This document shows positions 1 to 10,089 of a stretch of 64,000 bases of DNA, piece after piece; position 1 is the stretch's first letter, and each line of letters starts with the position of its first letter. A program made the position numbers and the translations under genes. Origin of the DNA: Rhodoferax sp. (GTDB taxonomy: Bacteria > Pseudomonadota > Gammaproteobacteria > Burkholderiales > Burkholderiaceae_C); the NCBI RefSeq assembly GCF_028689305.1, contig NZ_JAQTWM010000002.1, forward strand, positions 19,548 through 83,547. The letters run 5' to 3'. Below the pieces are notes generated by a model. That model did not search any database and had not been told where the DNA came from. It saw nothing but the letters and a program-made list of their open reading frames with translations.

Positions 1-531
1 CGGCAGGTTCAGGTGGTCTTCCAGGACCCGTTTTCATCCCTGTCGCCACGCCTGACCGTGGAAGAGATTGTGGGTGAAGGGTTGGGGGTGCACGAACCCC
101 GGCTGCCATCGAATCAGCGGCGCCAACGCGTGATTCAGGCCCTGCGCGACGTTGGTTTGGGCGCGCAGGGCGACCAGGAGATGACCTCGTTGCTGGGGCG
201 TTACCCGCATGAGTTTTCAGGCGGTCAACGTCAGCGGCTGGCCATTGCCCGGGCGCTGATCATCAACCCGCGAGTCCTGCTGCTGGATGAGCCCACCAGC
301 GCGTTGGACGTGACGGTGCAAAAGCAGGTGTTGCAATTGCTGCAACGACTGCAGCGCGAGCGTGGTTTGAGTTACCTGTTGATCACACACGATGTCGCGG
401 TGGTACGAGCCATGGCGCACGACGTGCTCGTCATGAAAGGTGGTCAGGTGCTGGAGTCCGGCCCGGTAGACACCGTGTTGACACGTCCGAGCCATGCTTA
501 TACCCAAATATTGGTGAACGCTGCGGGCTAA
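1..531 (+). CDS. Peptide-type ABC transporter ATP-binding protein (C-terminal part)
   Basis: The gene starts before the window; the reading frame is open from base 1. The visible part holds the Q-loop (VVFQDPFSSLSPR), the ABC signature FSGGQRQRLAIARAL, Walker B VLLLDEPTSALD and the H-loop LLITHD. Walker A lies upstream, out of view. The Q-loop context is typical of the oligopeptide/dipeptide/microcin C importer family (DppF, OppF, YejF), so the protein probably energises an inner-membrane peptide importer. Its C-terminus is short (GPVDTVLTRPSHAYTQ), as in the second nucleotide-binding domain of YejF-type fusions. The exact substrate and whether this is a one- or two-domain ATPase cannot be told here. 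Confidence 0.9.
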   Translation, partial: RQVQVVFQDPFSSLSPRLTVEEIVGEGLGVHEPRLPSNQRRQRVIQALRDVGLGAQGDQEMTSLLGRYPHEFSGGQRQRLAIARALIINPRVLLLDEPTSALDVTVQKQVLQLLQRLQRERGLSYLLITHDVAVVRAMAHDVLVMKGGQVLESGPVDTVLTRPSHAYTQILVNAAG

Positions 532-545
532 ATCCTTAAAAATCA

Positions 546-574
546 AAGACATTCTGCAGAATTTGGCGTACAAT
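546..574 (+). promoter_or_regulatory. Candidate sigma-70 promoter for the rimP-nusA-infB operon
   Basis: A TACAAT -10 box at 569-574 lies 17 bp after a weak -35 (AAGACA, 546-551). The expected start, near 581, is just before the hairpin at 591-617, so transcripts would begin with that hairpin. The -10 is good and the -35 is poor, so this is an inference. Confidence 0.5.
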
Positions 575-590
575 CCGCCGCTTCACGACC

Positions 591-622
591 AAACGGGCGA
601 GTCACTTCCGCCCGTTTTTTTT
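591..622 (+). terminator. Intrinsic-terminator-like attenuator in the rimP leader
   Basis: A perfect 9-bp stem (AAACGGGCG at 591-599 with CGCCCGTTT at 609-617) encloses a 9-nt loop and runs into eight T residues (615-622). The outer GACC and GGTC extend the symmetry. It lies between the candidate promoter and the rimP start, not right after the upstream ATPase gene. It can therefore act as a premature terminator for the rimP operon as well as ending readthrough from upstream. NusA, encoded second in the operon, acts at such sites, which suggests autoregulation. Confidence 0.75.
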
Positions 623-666
623 GGTCGATTGTTTTTGCATGAAACAGAGTTTGATCTGGGGTTTTG

Positions 667-1293
667 GTGGCGCTAAAAGACATTGTTGAACAAACGGTAA
701 CCGGCTTGGGCTATGACCTGGTGGAAATTGAACGTTCCGCCGGTGGTTTGCTGCGTATCACGATTGACTTGCCTTGGACGCCTGCGATTGATGGTGTGCT
801 TGCTCCGGAACAGTTTGTCACGGTAGAAGATTGCGAAAAAGTCACCCGGCAATTGCAATTTGCGCTGGAGGTGGAGGCGGTGGAGTACCGCCGCCTGGAG
901 GTCTCCTCTCCTGGCATTGACCGGCCCTTGCGGCATCAGCAGGATTTTGAGCGTTTTGCTGGTCAGGTGATTGATGTCACGCTCAAGGCGCCGTTGGGTG
1001 CTGCGGCTGCGGGCCAGGTCAATGCCAACCGCAAAAAGTTTCGGGGGGTGCTGGAGCATGCCGAGCCACTGGCTGGCGAGATGGATGTCGCGCGTTGGCA
1101 AATCGTCTGGCGTGATGAGCCGGAGGTCAAACCAGGTGCAAAAATCAGCAAAAAGCGCCCGCTGCCGCCGTTGCAAGCCCTGGGTTTTACGTTGGATGAA
1201 TTGCGGGATGCCCGCCTGGCCCCGATTGTCAGTTTCAAGGGTCGGGGTCACATGGCCGGCGAAGCTGCTGGCGACAACATTGAATTGAATTGA
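667..1293 (+). CDS. rimP: Ribosome maturation factor RimP
   Basis: RimP is a cytoplasmic factor that helps assemble the 30S subunit. The 208-residue protein starts [20 protein letters not shown], and the central stretch [12 protein letters not shown] is the family hallmark. It is longer than the E. coli protein (about 150 residues) because of an insert around residues 110-165, as is usual in Burkholderiales. I take GTG at 667, behind GATCTGGGG; TTG at 664 would add one residue. It is first in the rimP-nusA-infB-rbfA-truB operon, 17 bp before nusA. Confidence 0.93.
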   Translation: MALKDIVEQTVTGLGYDLVEIERSAGGLLRITIDLPWTPAIDGVLAPEQFVTVEDCEKVTRQLQFALEVEAVEYRRLEVSSPGIDRPLRHQQDFERFAGQVIDVTLKAPLGAAAAGQVNANRKKFRGVLEHAEPLAGEMDVARWQIVWRDEPEVKPGAKISKKRPLPPLQALGFTLDELRDARLAPIVSFKGRGHMAGEAAGDNIELN

Positions 1294-1310
1294 AACAGGA
1301 GAGTCATGGC

Positions 1311-2810
1311 ATGAATCGCGAAATGTTAATGTTGGTTGACGCCATCTCACGTGAGAAGAACGTGGAGCGTGATGTGGTGTTTGGCGCGGTGGAAGCGGCG
1401 CTGGCGCAGGCTACAAAAAAACTCTACGAAGGCGACGTGGATATTCGCGTGGCGTTGAACCGTGACACCGGTGTTTACGAGACGTTTCGCCGTTGGCATG
1501 TGGTGCCGGATGAGGCAGGTTTGCAATTGCCGGATCAGGAAATCCTGCTGTTCGAAGCCAAGGAGCAGATTCCAGACATCGAAGTTGATGAATACATTGA
1601 GGAAACCATTGAGTCGGTGCCGATTGGCCGGATCGGCGCGATGGCAGCCAAACAGGTCATCCTGCAGAAAATCCGTGATGCCGAGCGTGAAATGCTGCTC
1701 AACGACTTCATGTCACGCGGGGACAAGATTTTTGTCGGTACCGTCAAGCGCATGGACAAGGGTGATCTGATTGTCGAGTCAGGCCGCGTGGAAGGCCGCT
1801 TGCGTCGCTCGGAAATGATCCCGAAGGAAAATTTCCGTACCGGAGACCGGGTTCGCGCCATGATCATGGAAGTGGATCTGACCTTGCGTGGCGCACCGAT
1901 TGTGTTGTCTCGCTCCGCGCCGGAGTTCATGATCGAGCTGTTCCGCAACGAAGTGCCTGAAATTGAACAAGGGCTGCTGGAGATCAAGTCCTGTGCCCGT
2001 GACGCTGGTTCACGTGCCAAGATTGCCGTGTTGTCGCACGACAAGCGGGTGGATCCGATCGGCACCTGTGTCGGCGTGCGTGGTACCCGTGTCAACAGCG
2101 TCACCAATGAATTGGCTGGCGAGCGGGTGGACATTGTTTTGTGGAGTGAGGATCCGGCCCAGTTTGTCATTGGCGCGCTGGCGCCTGCCAATGTCACCAG
2201 CATTGTGGTGGACGAAGAACGTCACGCCATGGATGTGGTGGTGGATGAGGAAAACCTGGCGATTGCCATTGGCCGTGGTGGTCAGAATGTGCGGCTGGCA
2301 GCCGAACTGACCGGCTGGAAAATCAACATCCTGGATGCGGCGGAATCTGCTCAGAAACAAGCCACCGAAGTCAATACCAGCCGCGCGCTGTTCATGGAAA
2401 AGCTGGATGTCGACGAAGAAATCGCTGACCTGCTGATTGCCGAAGGCTTCAGCAGCCTCGAACAGGTCGCCTATGTGCCGCTGGAAGAGATGCTGGAAAT
2501 TGAAAGCTTTGACGAAGACACGGTGAACGAACTTCGTACCCGTGCCAAGGATGCCTTGTTGACCATGGAGATTGCCAACGAGGAAAATGTGGAAGAGGTG
2601 GCGCTGGAGTTGCGTGACCTTGAAGGAATCACCCCGGATCTGATCAGCCGACTCGCAGAAACTGGCGTCCACACGCTGGATGATCTGGCTGATCTCGCGG
2701 TGGATGAACTCATGGAAATGACCGGGCAATCCAAGGAAGATGCCACGTCGTTGATCATGAAAGCACGGGCGCACTGGTTTACCGGTGACTCTGCTTCCCA
2801 AGTGTCTTGA
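1311..2810 (+). CDS. nusA: Transcription termination/antitermination factor NusA
   Basis: NusA binds RNA polymerase and controls pausing, termination and antitermination. The 499-residue protein has the N-terminal polymerase-binding domain (1-125), an S1 domain (about 135-200, [18 protein letters not shown]), two KH domains (about 200-345, [14 protein letters not shown] and [13 protein letters not shown]) and two C-terminal acidic helix-hairpin-helix repeats (about 360-490). Start ATG 1311 follows AGGAGAG at 1297-1303; the ATG at 1305 is out of frame. It follows rimP and precedes infB, the usual order. If the hairpin at 591-622 is an attenuator, NusA may control its own operon. Confidence 0.97.
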   Translation: MNREMLMLVDAISREKNVERDVVFGAVEAALAQATKKLYEGDVDIRVALNRDTGVYETFRRWHVVPDEAGLQLPDQEILLFEAKEQIPDIEVDEYIEETIESVPIGRIGAMAAKQVILQKIRDAEREMLLNDFMSRGDKIFVGTVKRMDKGDLIVESGRVEGRLRRSEMIPKENFRTGDRVRAMIMEVDLTLRGAPIVLSRSAPEFMIELFRNEVPEIEQGLLEIKSCARDAGSRAKIAVLSHDKRVDPIGTCVGVRGTRVNSVTNELAGERVDIVLWSEDPAQFVIGALAPANVTSIVVDEERHAMDVVVDEENLAIAIGRGGQNVRLAAELTGWKINILDAAESAQKQATEVNTSRALFMEKLDVDEEIADLLIAEGFSSLEQVAYVPLEEMLEIESFDEDTVNELRTRAKDALLTMEIANEENVEEVALELRDLEGITPDLISRLAETGVHTLDDLADLAVDELMEMTGQSKEDATSLIMKARAHWFTGDSASQVS

Positions 2811-2823
2811 TCATGAAAAATTA

Positions 2824-2873
2824 AGTTTCAGCAAAGGCTGAACAACACCCACCGGGCTTGTCCAGCCGAAACT
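2824..2873 (+). promoter_or_regulatory. Stem-loop in the nusA-infB spacer
   Basis: The 79-bp gap holds a short perfect hairpin (TTCAGC 2827-2832, loop AAAG, GCTGAA 2837-2842) and an alternative outer pairing of AGTTTC (2824-2829) with GAAACT (2868-2873). The two share bases and so exclude each other. There is no T-tract, so this is not a terminator. A processing or translation-control role is possible but unproven. Confidence 0.35.
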
Positions 2874-2889
2874 AAAGGTTACCCAACAA

Positions 2890-5829
2890 ATGTCCAGTAT
2901 GACCGTCGCCGAGTTTGCCAGTGAACTCAAAAAATCAACCGATACCCTGCTAGAGCAACTGAAGTCGGCAGGCGTGGCTAAAACAGCCGCGACCGACACC
3001 CTCACAGAGGCTGACAAACAGCGGCTGTTGGGATACTTGCAGAGCGCCCACGGGACTGCGTCGTCCGAGCGCAAGAAAATCACGTTGGTCAAAAAATCCA
3101 CCACAGAAATCAAGCAGGCTGATGCAACTGGCAAGGCCCGCACGATCCAGGTGGAAGTGCGCAAGAAGCGCACCTTTGTGCGCCGGGATGACAATCTGGA
3201 TGTGCCTGCAACATCAAGTGCACCGGTACAAGAGGAAGAAAGCATTGAAGCGCCGGCGTTGATTGATCACGCCGAATTGGCGCGTCGTGAAGAAGACGCG
3301 CGTCGTCAGGCAGAACTGATCCGCCGTCAGGAAGAGGAATTGGCCGAACGCCGCCGTCAGCGTGAGGCACAGGAAGCGGCAGCCCGGGAAGCGGCTGAAC
3401 GCGCGGCTGCCAAGGCGGCCCAGGATCTGGCCGAGCAGCAAAAAGCCCAGGCCCAACAGACGGTTGCGGAGGAGTCGAGCCAGACCGTTGGGCAGCGCAA
3501 TGATGCCCAAGCCGCCAACGCGGCCACGATGGCTCAGGCTGCAGAAAAAGCTGCTGCCGAGCAACAATCCCAGGCTCAGGCCAAAGAGAAGGCGGCTGCC
3601 GAATCCAAATCCCGCGCCGCGGAAGAGCAGGCTCGTGCCGTTGATCTGAATGAACGCCGCCGCAAGGCGGAGGCCGAAGCGGCCGCCATTCGCCTGATGA
3701 TGTCCCAGCCCGGCAAAAAACTGCCGCCCAAAAAGGAAGAGCCCAAACCCGCGCCGGAAGCGGCCAAGGCCGGCATCAAGGGGACGTTGCACAAACCGGC
3801 AGGCGGCACCACCACCAAACCCGCGCCCGGACCCGCTACCGCCGCAGCGGCAGCGCCAGCTGGCGCCGGCAAAGAGGTCAAATCAGCCAAACTCTCCAGC
3901 AGCTGGGCTGGTGATCCGGCCAAGAAAAAGGGCATTCCGACCCGTGGTGACACGAGTGCCGGAGCGGGCCGTGGCAACAGCAACTGGCGCGGTGGTCCGC
4001 GTGGTCGCCGTGGCAGCAATGACCGAGATCGCGAAGACCACAGCCATCAGCAGATGGCCCCGGTGGAGGCGCGCGTGCTGGAGGTGCATGTGCCTGAAAC
4101 CATCACCGTGGCCGAACTGGCCCACAAAATGGCGGTCAAGGCTTCGGAAGTCATCAAACATTTGATGAAACTCGGCCAGATGGTCACCATCAATCAGCCG
4201 CTGGACCAGGATACCGCCATGATTGTGGTGGAGGAAATGGGACACAAAGCCATTGTGGCGGCGCTGGATGATCCGGAAGCTTTCACCGATGACGAAGTGT
4301 CGCAACAACAGGCGGAAGCCTTGCCGCGGGCACCGGTTGTCACCGTCATGGGTCACGTTGACCATGGTAAAACTTCCTTACTGGACTACATCCGCCGCAC
4401 CAAGGTGGCCTCGGGTGAAGCCGGTGGCATTACCCAACACATTGGTGCTTACCATGTGGAAACGCCGCGCGGTATGGTGTCGTTCCTGGATACCCCCGGT
4501 CACGAGGCGTTCACGGCCATGCGGGCGCGTGGCGCCCAGGCCACCGACATTGTGATTCTGGTGGTGGCTGCGGATGACGGTGTGATGCCGCAAACCAAGG
4601 AAGCCATCAAACACGCCAAAGCGGCCGGTGTACCGATGGTGGTGGCCATCACCAAGGCCGACAAACCCGACGCCAACCCGGATCGGGTCAAGCAGGAGCT
4701 GGTGGTTGAGGAAGTGGTTCCCGAAGAATATGGTGGCGACTCACCCTTTGTGGCGGTGTCCTCCAAGACCGGCTTGGGAGTGGATGAATTGCTGGAGCAG
4801 GTGCTGCTGCAGGCCGAGGTGCTGGAGCTCAAGGCGCCGGTGGATGCCATGGCCAAGGGTCTGGTGATTGAAGCCCAGCTCGACAAGGGCCGTGGGCCGG
4901 TGGCCACGGTGCTGGTGCAAAGTGGTACCTTGAAAACCGGTGACGTGGTGCTGGCCGGGCAAACCTATGGCCGCGTGCGCGCCATGCTCAACGAAAACGG
5001 CAAGAGCATCAAGTCTGCCGGGCCGTCGATTCCCGTCGAAATTCAGGGTTTGACCGAAGTACCCCAGGCCGGTGATGAGTTCATGGTGCTGTCTGACGAG
5101 CGTCGGGCTCGTGAAATCGCCACCTACCGCGCTGGCAAGTTCCGTCACACCAAACTGGCCAAACAACAGGCGGCCAAGCTGGAGAACATGTTTACCGACA
5201 TGACGGCTGGCGAAGTCAAGATGGTGCCGATCATCGTCAAGGCTGACGTGCAGGGTTCGCAGGAAGCCTTGGCCCAGTCCCTGCTCAAGCTCTCCACCGA
5301 CGAAATCAAGGTGCAGCTGGTTTACGCGGCCGTGGGGGGAATCAGCGAGTCGGACGTGAATCTGGCCATCGCTGCCAAAGCAGTCATCATCGGGTTCAAC
5401 ACCCGGGCGGATGCCGGTGCCCGCAAGCTGGCCGAAAGCAGCGGGGTCGATATTCGTTATTACGACATCATTTACGACGCCGTAGACGATCTCAAGCTGG
5501 CGATGTCGGGCATGTTGACACCGGACAAGAAAGAAGAAGTCATTGGTACCGCTGAAATTCGCCAGATTTTCAAGGTGTCCAAGATTGGTTCGATCGCCGG
5601 TTGTATGGTCACGTCAGGCGTGGTTCGCCGTACGGCGCGGCTGCGTCTGCTGCGCAATCACACGGTCATCTATACCGGCGAACTCGAATCGCTCAAACGT
5701 TTCAAGGATGACGCCAAGGAAGTGCGCGAAGGCTTTGATTGCGGTTTGAACATCAAGAACTACAACGACATCCAGGAAGGTGACGTTCTGGAGTTCTTCG
5801 AGATCCGTGAAGTGGCACGGACCTTGTGA
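2890..5829 (+). CDS. infB: Translation initiation factor IF-2
   Basis: IF-2 is the GTPase that brings initiator tRNA to the 30S subunit and drives subunit joining. At 979 residues it is long, as in betaproteobacteria. It has an IF2_N domain (1-55), an Ala/Glu/Arg-rich coiled linker (about 120-275), a Gly/Arg-rich stretch (about 350-385), a second IF2_N domain (about 395-450) and the GTPase core from residue 482. G1 is GHVDHGKT, G3 is DTPGHEAF (from 534) and G4 is TKAD (from 588), where most IF-2 proteins have NKxD. Later domains II-IV are complete, ending EVARTL. An in-frame ATG at 2899 is an alternative start. Confidence 0.97.
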   Translation: MSSMTVAEFASELKKSTDTLLEQLKSAGVAKTAATDTLTEADKQRLLGYLQSAHGTASSERKKITLVKKSTTEIKQADATGKARTIQVEVRKKRTFVRRDDNLDVPATSSAPVQEEESIEAPALIDHAELARREEDARRQAELIRRQEEELAERRRQREAQEAAAREAAERAAAKAAQDLAEQQKAQAQQTVAEESSQTVGQRNDAQAANAATMAQAAEKAAAEQQSQAQAKEKAAAESKSRAAEEQARAVDLNERRRKAEAEAAAIRLMMSQPGKKLPPKKEEPKPAPEAAKAGIKGTLHKPAGGTTTKPAPGPATAAAAAPAGAGKEVKSAKLSSSWAGDPAKKKGIPTRGDTSAGAGRGNSNWRGGPRGRRGSNDRDREDHSHQQMAPVEARVLEVHVPETITVAELAHKMAVKASEVIKHLMKLGQMVTINQPLDQDTAMIVVEEMGHKAIVAALDDPEAFTDDEVSQQQAEALPRAPVVTVMGHVDHGKTSLLDYIRRTKVASGEAGGITQHIGAYHVETPRGMVSFLDTPGHEAFTAMRARGAQATDIVILVVAADDGVMPQTKEAIKHAKAAGVPMVVAITKADKPDANPDRVKQELVVEEVVPEEYGGDSPFVAVSSKTGLGVDELLEQVLLQAEVLELKAPVDAMAKGLVIEAQLDKGRGPVATVLVQSGTLKTGDVVLAGQTYGRVRAMLNENGKSIKSAGPSIPVEIQGLTEVPQAGDEFMVLSDERRAREIATYRAGKFRHTKLAKQQAAKLENMFTDMTAGEVKMVPIIVKADVQGSQEALAQSLLKLSTDEIKVQLVYAAVGGISESDVNLAIAAKAVIIGFNTRADAGARKLAESSGVDIRYYDIIYDAVDDLKLAMSGMLTPDKKEEVIGTAEIRQIFKVSKIGSIAGCMVTSGVVRRTARLRLLRNHTVIYTGELESLKRFKDDAKEVREGFDCGLNIKNYNDIQEGDVLEFFEIREVARTL

Positions 5830-5846
5830 TCTGATGGAAACAACCC

Positions 5847-6215
5847 GTGCGTAAAAAGTCAGCCACACCCAACCGTGCCTTCAAGGTCGCCGATCAGATC
5901 CAGCGTGATCTGACCGAACTGATCGCGCGTGAGTTGAAGGACCCGCGGGTTGGCATGGTGACGCTTCAGGGCGTGGAGGTCACCCCCGATTACGCCCACG
6001 CCAAGGTGTTTTTCAGCCTGTTGGCGGGTGACCCCAAGCAGTGTGCCGAAGGGTTGAATCAGGCCGCTGGTTTTTTGCGCGCTGGCCTGTTCAAGCGGCT
6101 GCACATTCATACCGTGCCGACCCTGCACTTTGTCTACGACCAGACGCCAGAGCGCGCGGCTGACATGAACGCGCTGATTGCGCGTGCGGTGGCCTCGCGA
6201 GCCAAAGAGGACTGA
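5847..6215 (+). CDS. rbfA: 30S ribosome-binding factor RbfA
   Basis: RbfA is a small KH-like protein needed for late 16S rRNA processing, especially the 5' end, and for cold adaptation. The 122-residue protein shows the family pattern [20 protein letters not shown], then [26 protein letters not shown] split by short loops. It starts with GTG at 5847, 17 bp after infB, and ends 5 bp before truB. This is the standard infB-rbfA-truB order, so co-transcription is likely. Confidence 0.95.
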   Translation: MRKKSATPNRAFKVADQIQRDLTELIARELKDPRVGMVTLQGVEVTPDYAHAKVFFSLLAGDPKQCAEGLNQAAGFLRAGLFKRLHIHTVPTLHFVYDQTPERAADMNALIARAVASRAKED

Positions 6216-6220
6216 ACCCC

Positions 6221-7237
6221 ATGAATGCGCCACGTGCACGGGTTGCCAGGCGCCCCGTGCATGGGGTGCTGCTCTTGGACAAGCCTCTGGGCTGGTCCAG
6301 CAACGACATCTTGCAAAAGGTGAAGTGGTTGTTGCGTGCGGAAAAAGCCGGTCACACCGGCACGCTCGATCCTCTGGCCAGTGGTGTGTTGCCCCTGTGT
6401 TTTGGCGCTGCCACCAAGTTCAGCCAACTGCAGCTTGACGCCGACAAGACCTACGAGGCGGTGATGCGCCTGGGTGTCAAAACCAGCACGGGTGACGCTG
6501 AAGGGGAAGTCATCGCCACCCGACCGGTGGCCGTGATGCCCGAGGACGTGACGCGTGTCGCCAGGCAATTCACCGGACTGATCCAGCAAGTGCCGCCCAT
6601 GCACAGTGCGCTGAAAAAGGACGGCAAGGCGCTGTATGAATACGCCCGTGCCGGTCTGGAAGTGGAGCGGGTGGCTCGTCCCGTCACCATTTATGCATTA
6701 AATATGGCTCTAGCCCGCGTAGAATCTGGTCAAGAAGCTATCAGTATGATAGTAAAATGCAGCAAAGGCACCTATATCCGCACCTTGGGTGAAGATCTGG
6801 GAGAGGCGCTTGGCTGCGGCGCCCATTTGACCGCGCTGCGCCGGATTGGCACCGGTGGTTTCGACGTGTCGCAATGTGTCACGCTGGAAGCGCTGGAGGC
6901 CATGAGTGAAACAGAACGGCTGGCTTGCCTGCAGCCGGTTGCCAGTTTGTTGACGGATCACACGGTGGTCACACTCGATGACGACAATGCCGCCCGGTTC
7001 CTCAGTGGCTTGCGTCGCCGGGGAGCCTGGCCGGATGCCGAACGGGTGGCGGTGTATGCCGAAGGTGGTGCGGTGCTGCTGGGGACGGCCCGCGTGACCG
7101 CAGGCGAACTGATTCCCGTGCGCTTGCTCAGTCCCCTTGAAATTGAACAGATGAAACAGAAGAACCAGGTGGCTGCCTCCACCGCTGAATCCATGACGGG
7201 CCTGAGCGACAACGCCAGTTCGGTCCCAACCCTTTAA
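6221..7237 (+). CDS. truB: tRNA pseudouridine(55) synthase TruB
   Basis: TruB makes pseudouridine 55 in the T-loop of tRNAs. The 338-residue protein has the catalytic motif [15 protein letters not shown] with nucleophile Asp50, the [10 protein letters not shown] strand, and the [15 protein letters not shown] motif that shapes the active site. Residues about 157-179, just before CSKGTY, are encoded by a copy of the dispersed ~65-bp repeat (6691-6757, minus orientation). By memory of the E. coli protein the segment is only about four residues longer than usual, so the fold should survive. The C-terminal PUA-like domain is present, with a short polar tail. Confidence 0.96.
   Translation: MNAPRARVARRPVHGVLLLDKPLGWSSNDILQKVKWLLRAEKAGHTGTLDPLASGVLPLCFGAATKFSQLQLDADKTYEAVMRLGVKTSTGDAEGEVIATRPVAVMPEDVTRVARQFTGLIQQVPPMHSALKKDGKALYEYARAGLEVERVARPVTIYALNMALARVESGQEAISMIVKCSKGTYIRTLGEDLGEALGCGAHLTALRRIGTGGFDVSQCVTLEALEAMSETERLACLQPVASLLTDHTVVTLDDDNAARFLSGLRRRGAWPDAERVAVYAEGGAVLLGTARVTAGELIPVRLLSPLEIEQMKQKNQVAASTAESMTGLSDNASSVPTL
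6691..6757 (-). repeat. Dispersed ~65-bp repeat, copy inside truB
   Basis: Read on the minus strand, the copy carries CGCGGGCTAGAG followed by an AT-rich end (6691-6720). Its other end is a palindrome, CTATCA and TGATAG, at 6738-6752. The copy runs antisense to truB and leaves its frame open. The core matches the copies at 10724, 32941 and 55072. Confidence 0.8.
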
Positions 7238-7248
7238 GAAAGTGAACC

Positions 7249-9075
7249 ATGTCCCATAAACAAATCCGAAACATTGCCATCATCGCCCACGTTGACCATG
7301 GCAAGACCACCATGGTGGACCAACTGTTGCGCCAGTCCGGCACCTTTGCCGAGCACGAAAAGGTGGTTGACACCGTGATGGACAACAACGCCATTGAAAA
7401 AGAGCGTGGCATCACGATCCTGGCCAAGAACTGTGCTGTGAGCTGGGAAGGCACTCACATCAACATCGTTGACACCCCCGGCCACGCGGACTTCGGTGGT
7501 GAAGTCGAGCGCGCCCTGTCCATGGTGGACGGTGTGGTGCTGTTGATCGATGCCCAAGAAGGCCCGATGCCGCAAACTCGTTTTGTGACCAAGAAAGCCT
7601 TGGCCCTGGGTCTGCGCCCGATCCTGGTGGTCAACAAGGTCGACAAGCCCGGTGCCAACCCAGACAAGGTGGTCAATGCCGCCTTCGACTTGTTCGACAA
7701 GCTCGGGGCCACTGACGAACAACTCGACTTTCCGGTGGTGTACGCCTCGGGCATCAACGGCTGGTCCTCGCTGGAAGAGGGTGAGCCTGGTGAACAGTGG
7801 GGCCCCGACATGTCGGCCCTGTTCAATACCATCCTGAAACATGTGCCGCACCAACAGGGTGATCCTGCCGCACCGCTGCAATTGCAAATTTCCGCACTTG
7901 ACTTTTCGACCTTTGTCGGGCGTATCGGCGTGGGCCGCATCAGCCAGGGCACGATCAAGCCCAACATGGACGTGGTGGTCATGGAAGGTCCGGACGGCAA
8001 AACCGTCAAGGGCCGGGTGAATCAGGTATTGACCTTCCAGGGGCTGGACCGTGTGCAGACCACCGAAGCCGGCCCCGGTGAAATCGTGTTGATCAACGGC
8101 ATTGCCGACATCGGTATCGGCGTGACCGTGACCGATCCACAGACCCCCGCACCGCTGCCCATGCTCAAGGTGGACGAGCCGACGCTGACCATGAATTTTT
8201 GCGTCAACACCAGCCCGCTGGCGGGTCGTGAAGGCAAGTTTGTCACCAGCCGCCAAATCTGGGATCGTCTGCAAAAAGAGCTGCAGCACAACGTGGCTCT
8301 GCGCGTCAATGAAACCGACGAAGAAGGTATCTTTGAAGTCATGGGCCGCGGTGAACTGCACCTGACCATCCTGCTGGAAAACATGCGCCGCGAAGGCTAC
8401 GAAATGGCCGTTTCCAAGCCCCGCGTGATGTTCAAGGAGATCAACGGCGAGAAATGTGAACCCATCGAGCTGGTGACCGCCGACATCGAAGAGCAGCACC
8501 AGGGTGGCGTGATGCAGGCACTTGGTGAACGCAAGGGTGAACTGGTCAACATGGAGCCGGACGGCCGTGGTCGTGTCCGCCTGGAGTACCGCATCCCGGC
8601 ACGTGGCCTGATTGGTTTCTCCAACGAGTTCCTAAACCTGACCCGTGGCTCCGGCCTGATTGCCAACATCTTTGACTGCTACGAGCCGCACAAGGGCGAC
8701 ATCGGTGGCCGCAAGAACGGCGTGCTGATTTCCATGGACGACGGCGAAATCTTCACCTACGCCCTGGGCAAGCTCGACGACCGTGGTCGCATGTTCGTCA
8801 AGGCCAACGACCCGGTGTACGAGGGCATGATCGTGGGGATTCACAACCGCGACAACGACCTGGTGGTCAACGCCACCCGGACCAAGCAGCTGACCAACTT
8901 CCGGGTCTCCGGCAAGGAAGATGCGATCAAGATCACGCCCCCGATTGAACTCACGCTGGAATACGGCGTCGAATTTATCGAGGACGATGAGCTGGTTGAA
9001 ATCACGCCCAAATCGGTGCGCCTGCGCAAACGTCACCTGAAGGAGCATGAGCGCAAACGCGCCAGCCGCGAATAA
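7249..9075 (+). CDS. typA: Ribosome-associated GTPase TypA/BipA
   Basis: TypA/BipA is an EF-G-like translational GTPase that binds the ribosome and aids 50S assembly and stress or cold responses. The 608-residue protein has G1 [13 protein letters not shown]2 with ERGITI, G3 [11 protein letters not shown] and G4 NKVDKPGA. Then come a beta-barrel domain, two EF-G-like domains ([18 protein letters not shown]) and the family-specific C-terminus ending HERKRASRE. Length and motifs match the family. It starts 11 bp after truB and may be read through from that operon. The 129-bp gap after it has a 7-bp inverted repeat (9089-9115) without a T-tract. Confidence 0.97.
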   Translation: MSHKQIRNIAIIAHVDHGKTTMVDQLLRQSGTFAEHEKVVDTVMDNNAIEKERGITILAKNCAVSWEGTHINIVDTPGHADFGGEVERALSMVDGVVLLIDAQEGPMPQTRFVTKKALALGLRPILVVNKVDKPGANPDKVVNAAFDLFDKLGATDEQLDFPVVYASGINGWSSLEEGEPGEQWGPDMSALFNTILKHVPHQQGDPAAPLQLQISALDFSTFVGRIGVGRISQGTIKPNMDVVVMEGPDGKTVKGRVNQVLTFQGLDRVQTTEAGPGEIVLINGIADIGIGVTVTDPQTPAPLPMLKVDEPTLTMNFCVNTSPLAGREGKFVTSRQIWDRLQKELQHNVALRVNETDEEGIFEVMGRGELHLTILLENMRREGYEMAVSKPRVMFKEINGEKCEPIELVTADIEEQHQGGVMQALGERKGELVNMEPDGRGRVRLEYRIPARGLIGFSNEFLNLTRGSGLIANIFDCYEPHKGDIGGRKNGVLISMDDGEIFTYALGKLDDRGRMFVKANDPVYEGMIVGIHNRDNDLVVNATRTKQLTNFRVSGKEDAIKITPPIELTLEYGVEFIEDDELVEITPKSVRLRKRHLKEHERKRASRE

Positions 9076-9204
9076 ATCGTGATGATGCAAGCGGCCAGCG
9101 ATTGTGCTGCCGCTTAAGCCCATCAACCGGAATTGCTGTTCATGCGGAAATGCCGGTCTTTTTCTTGGCTCGTCAGTCTTTCACTTTCTTCGTCAAGGCG
9201 AAAC

Positions 9205-10089
9205 ATGAAGCTCAGTCACAACCGGGCCATCCTGCTGATGGTGGCCGTGACCATGATGTGGTCCACCGCCGGTGTGGTGGCGCGCCATCTGGAGCAGGCC
9301 CGCAGTTTTGAGGTCACGTTCTGGCGCAGTTTCTTCACGGTGCTGAGCCTGCTGGTGATCCTGCCGCTGGTGCAGGGGCGGGACGTGTTTGCCCGCATGC
9401 GCCACGGGGGTGCCGCCTTGTGGCTCTCAGGCCTGTGCTGGGCTGGCATGTTCACCTTTTTCATGCTGGCACTGACCTTGACCACCGTAGGCAATGTGCT
9501 GATCACCATGTCCATGACCCCGTTGCTGACCGCGCTGGCGGCCCGCATCTTCATCGGCCACCAGATTCCGCTGCGGACCTGGATGGCCATCCTGGTGGCG
9601 GGTTGTGGCATTGTCTACATGTACGGCAGTCAGCTGGAACAGGGTATCAGTCTGGTGGGCACGCTGGTGAGTCTGTGTGTGCCGATTTCCGGCGCCGCCA
9701 ACTGGACGTTGACCCAGCATTCACATGCCCAGGGTCATGACGTGGACCTGATTCCAGCCGTCTTGATCGGCGGGGTGATCTCCTCGCTGGTGACCCTGCC
9801 GCTGGCTTGGCCGCTGCAGGCTTCCCCACATGATCTGGGCCTGCTGTTTGGCCTGGGATTGGTACAGCTGGCCATTCCCTGCGTGCTGGCGGTGATGTGT
9901 ACCCGGGTGCTCAAGGCACCGGAAGTGGCCTTGCTGGGGCTGCTGGAGGTGATTTTCGGCATTTTGCTGGCCTGGGTTGGCGCTGGTGAGGCACCTGGCC
10001 GCGATGTGCTGGTGGGCGGGGCGCTGGTGATTGGCGCGCTGGTGGCCAATGAGCTGGTGGCATGGAGGGGCAGGGCATGGGGACAGTGA
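9205..10089 (+). CDS. EamA/DMT-family transporter
   Basis: This is an inner-membrane protein of the drug/metabolite transporter superfamily, 294 residues with about ten hydrophobic segments in two EamA repeats. The first repeat starts AILLMVAVTMMWSTAGVVAR, and the second contains ALLGLLEVIFGILLAWVGAGE, the usual EamA closing segment. The substrate cannot be told from sequence; relatives export amino acids, nucleotides or other metabolites. I chose ATG 9205 because the transporter homology begins there; an upstream in-frame start at 9142 would add a basic leader. It overlaps the next gene by 13 bp, so the two are probably coupled. Confidence 0.85.
   Translation: MKLSHNRAILLMVAVTMMWSTAGVVARHLEQARSFEVTFWRSFFTVLSLLVILPLVQGRDVFARMRHGGAALWLSGLCWAGMFTFFMLALTLTTVGNVLITMSMTPLLTALAARIFIGHQIPLRTWMAILVAGCGIVYMYGSQLEQGISLVGTLVSLCVPISGAANWTLTQHSHAQGHDVDLIPAVLIGGVISSLVTLPLAWPLQASPHDLGLLFGLGLVQLAIPCVLAVMCTRVLKAPEVALLGLLEVIFGILLAWVGAGEAPGRDVLVGGALVIGALVANELVAWRGRAWGQ

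Noticed and set aside
7234..8499. Long minus-strand frame inside typA
   Set aside because: Antisense shadow of a GC-rich gene; the translated sequence is His/Gln-rich with no domain.
9089..9115. Inverted repeat AAGCGGC/GCCGCTT after typA
   Set aside because: Loop of 13 nt and no T-tract, so not listed as a terminator.
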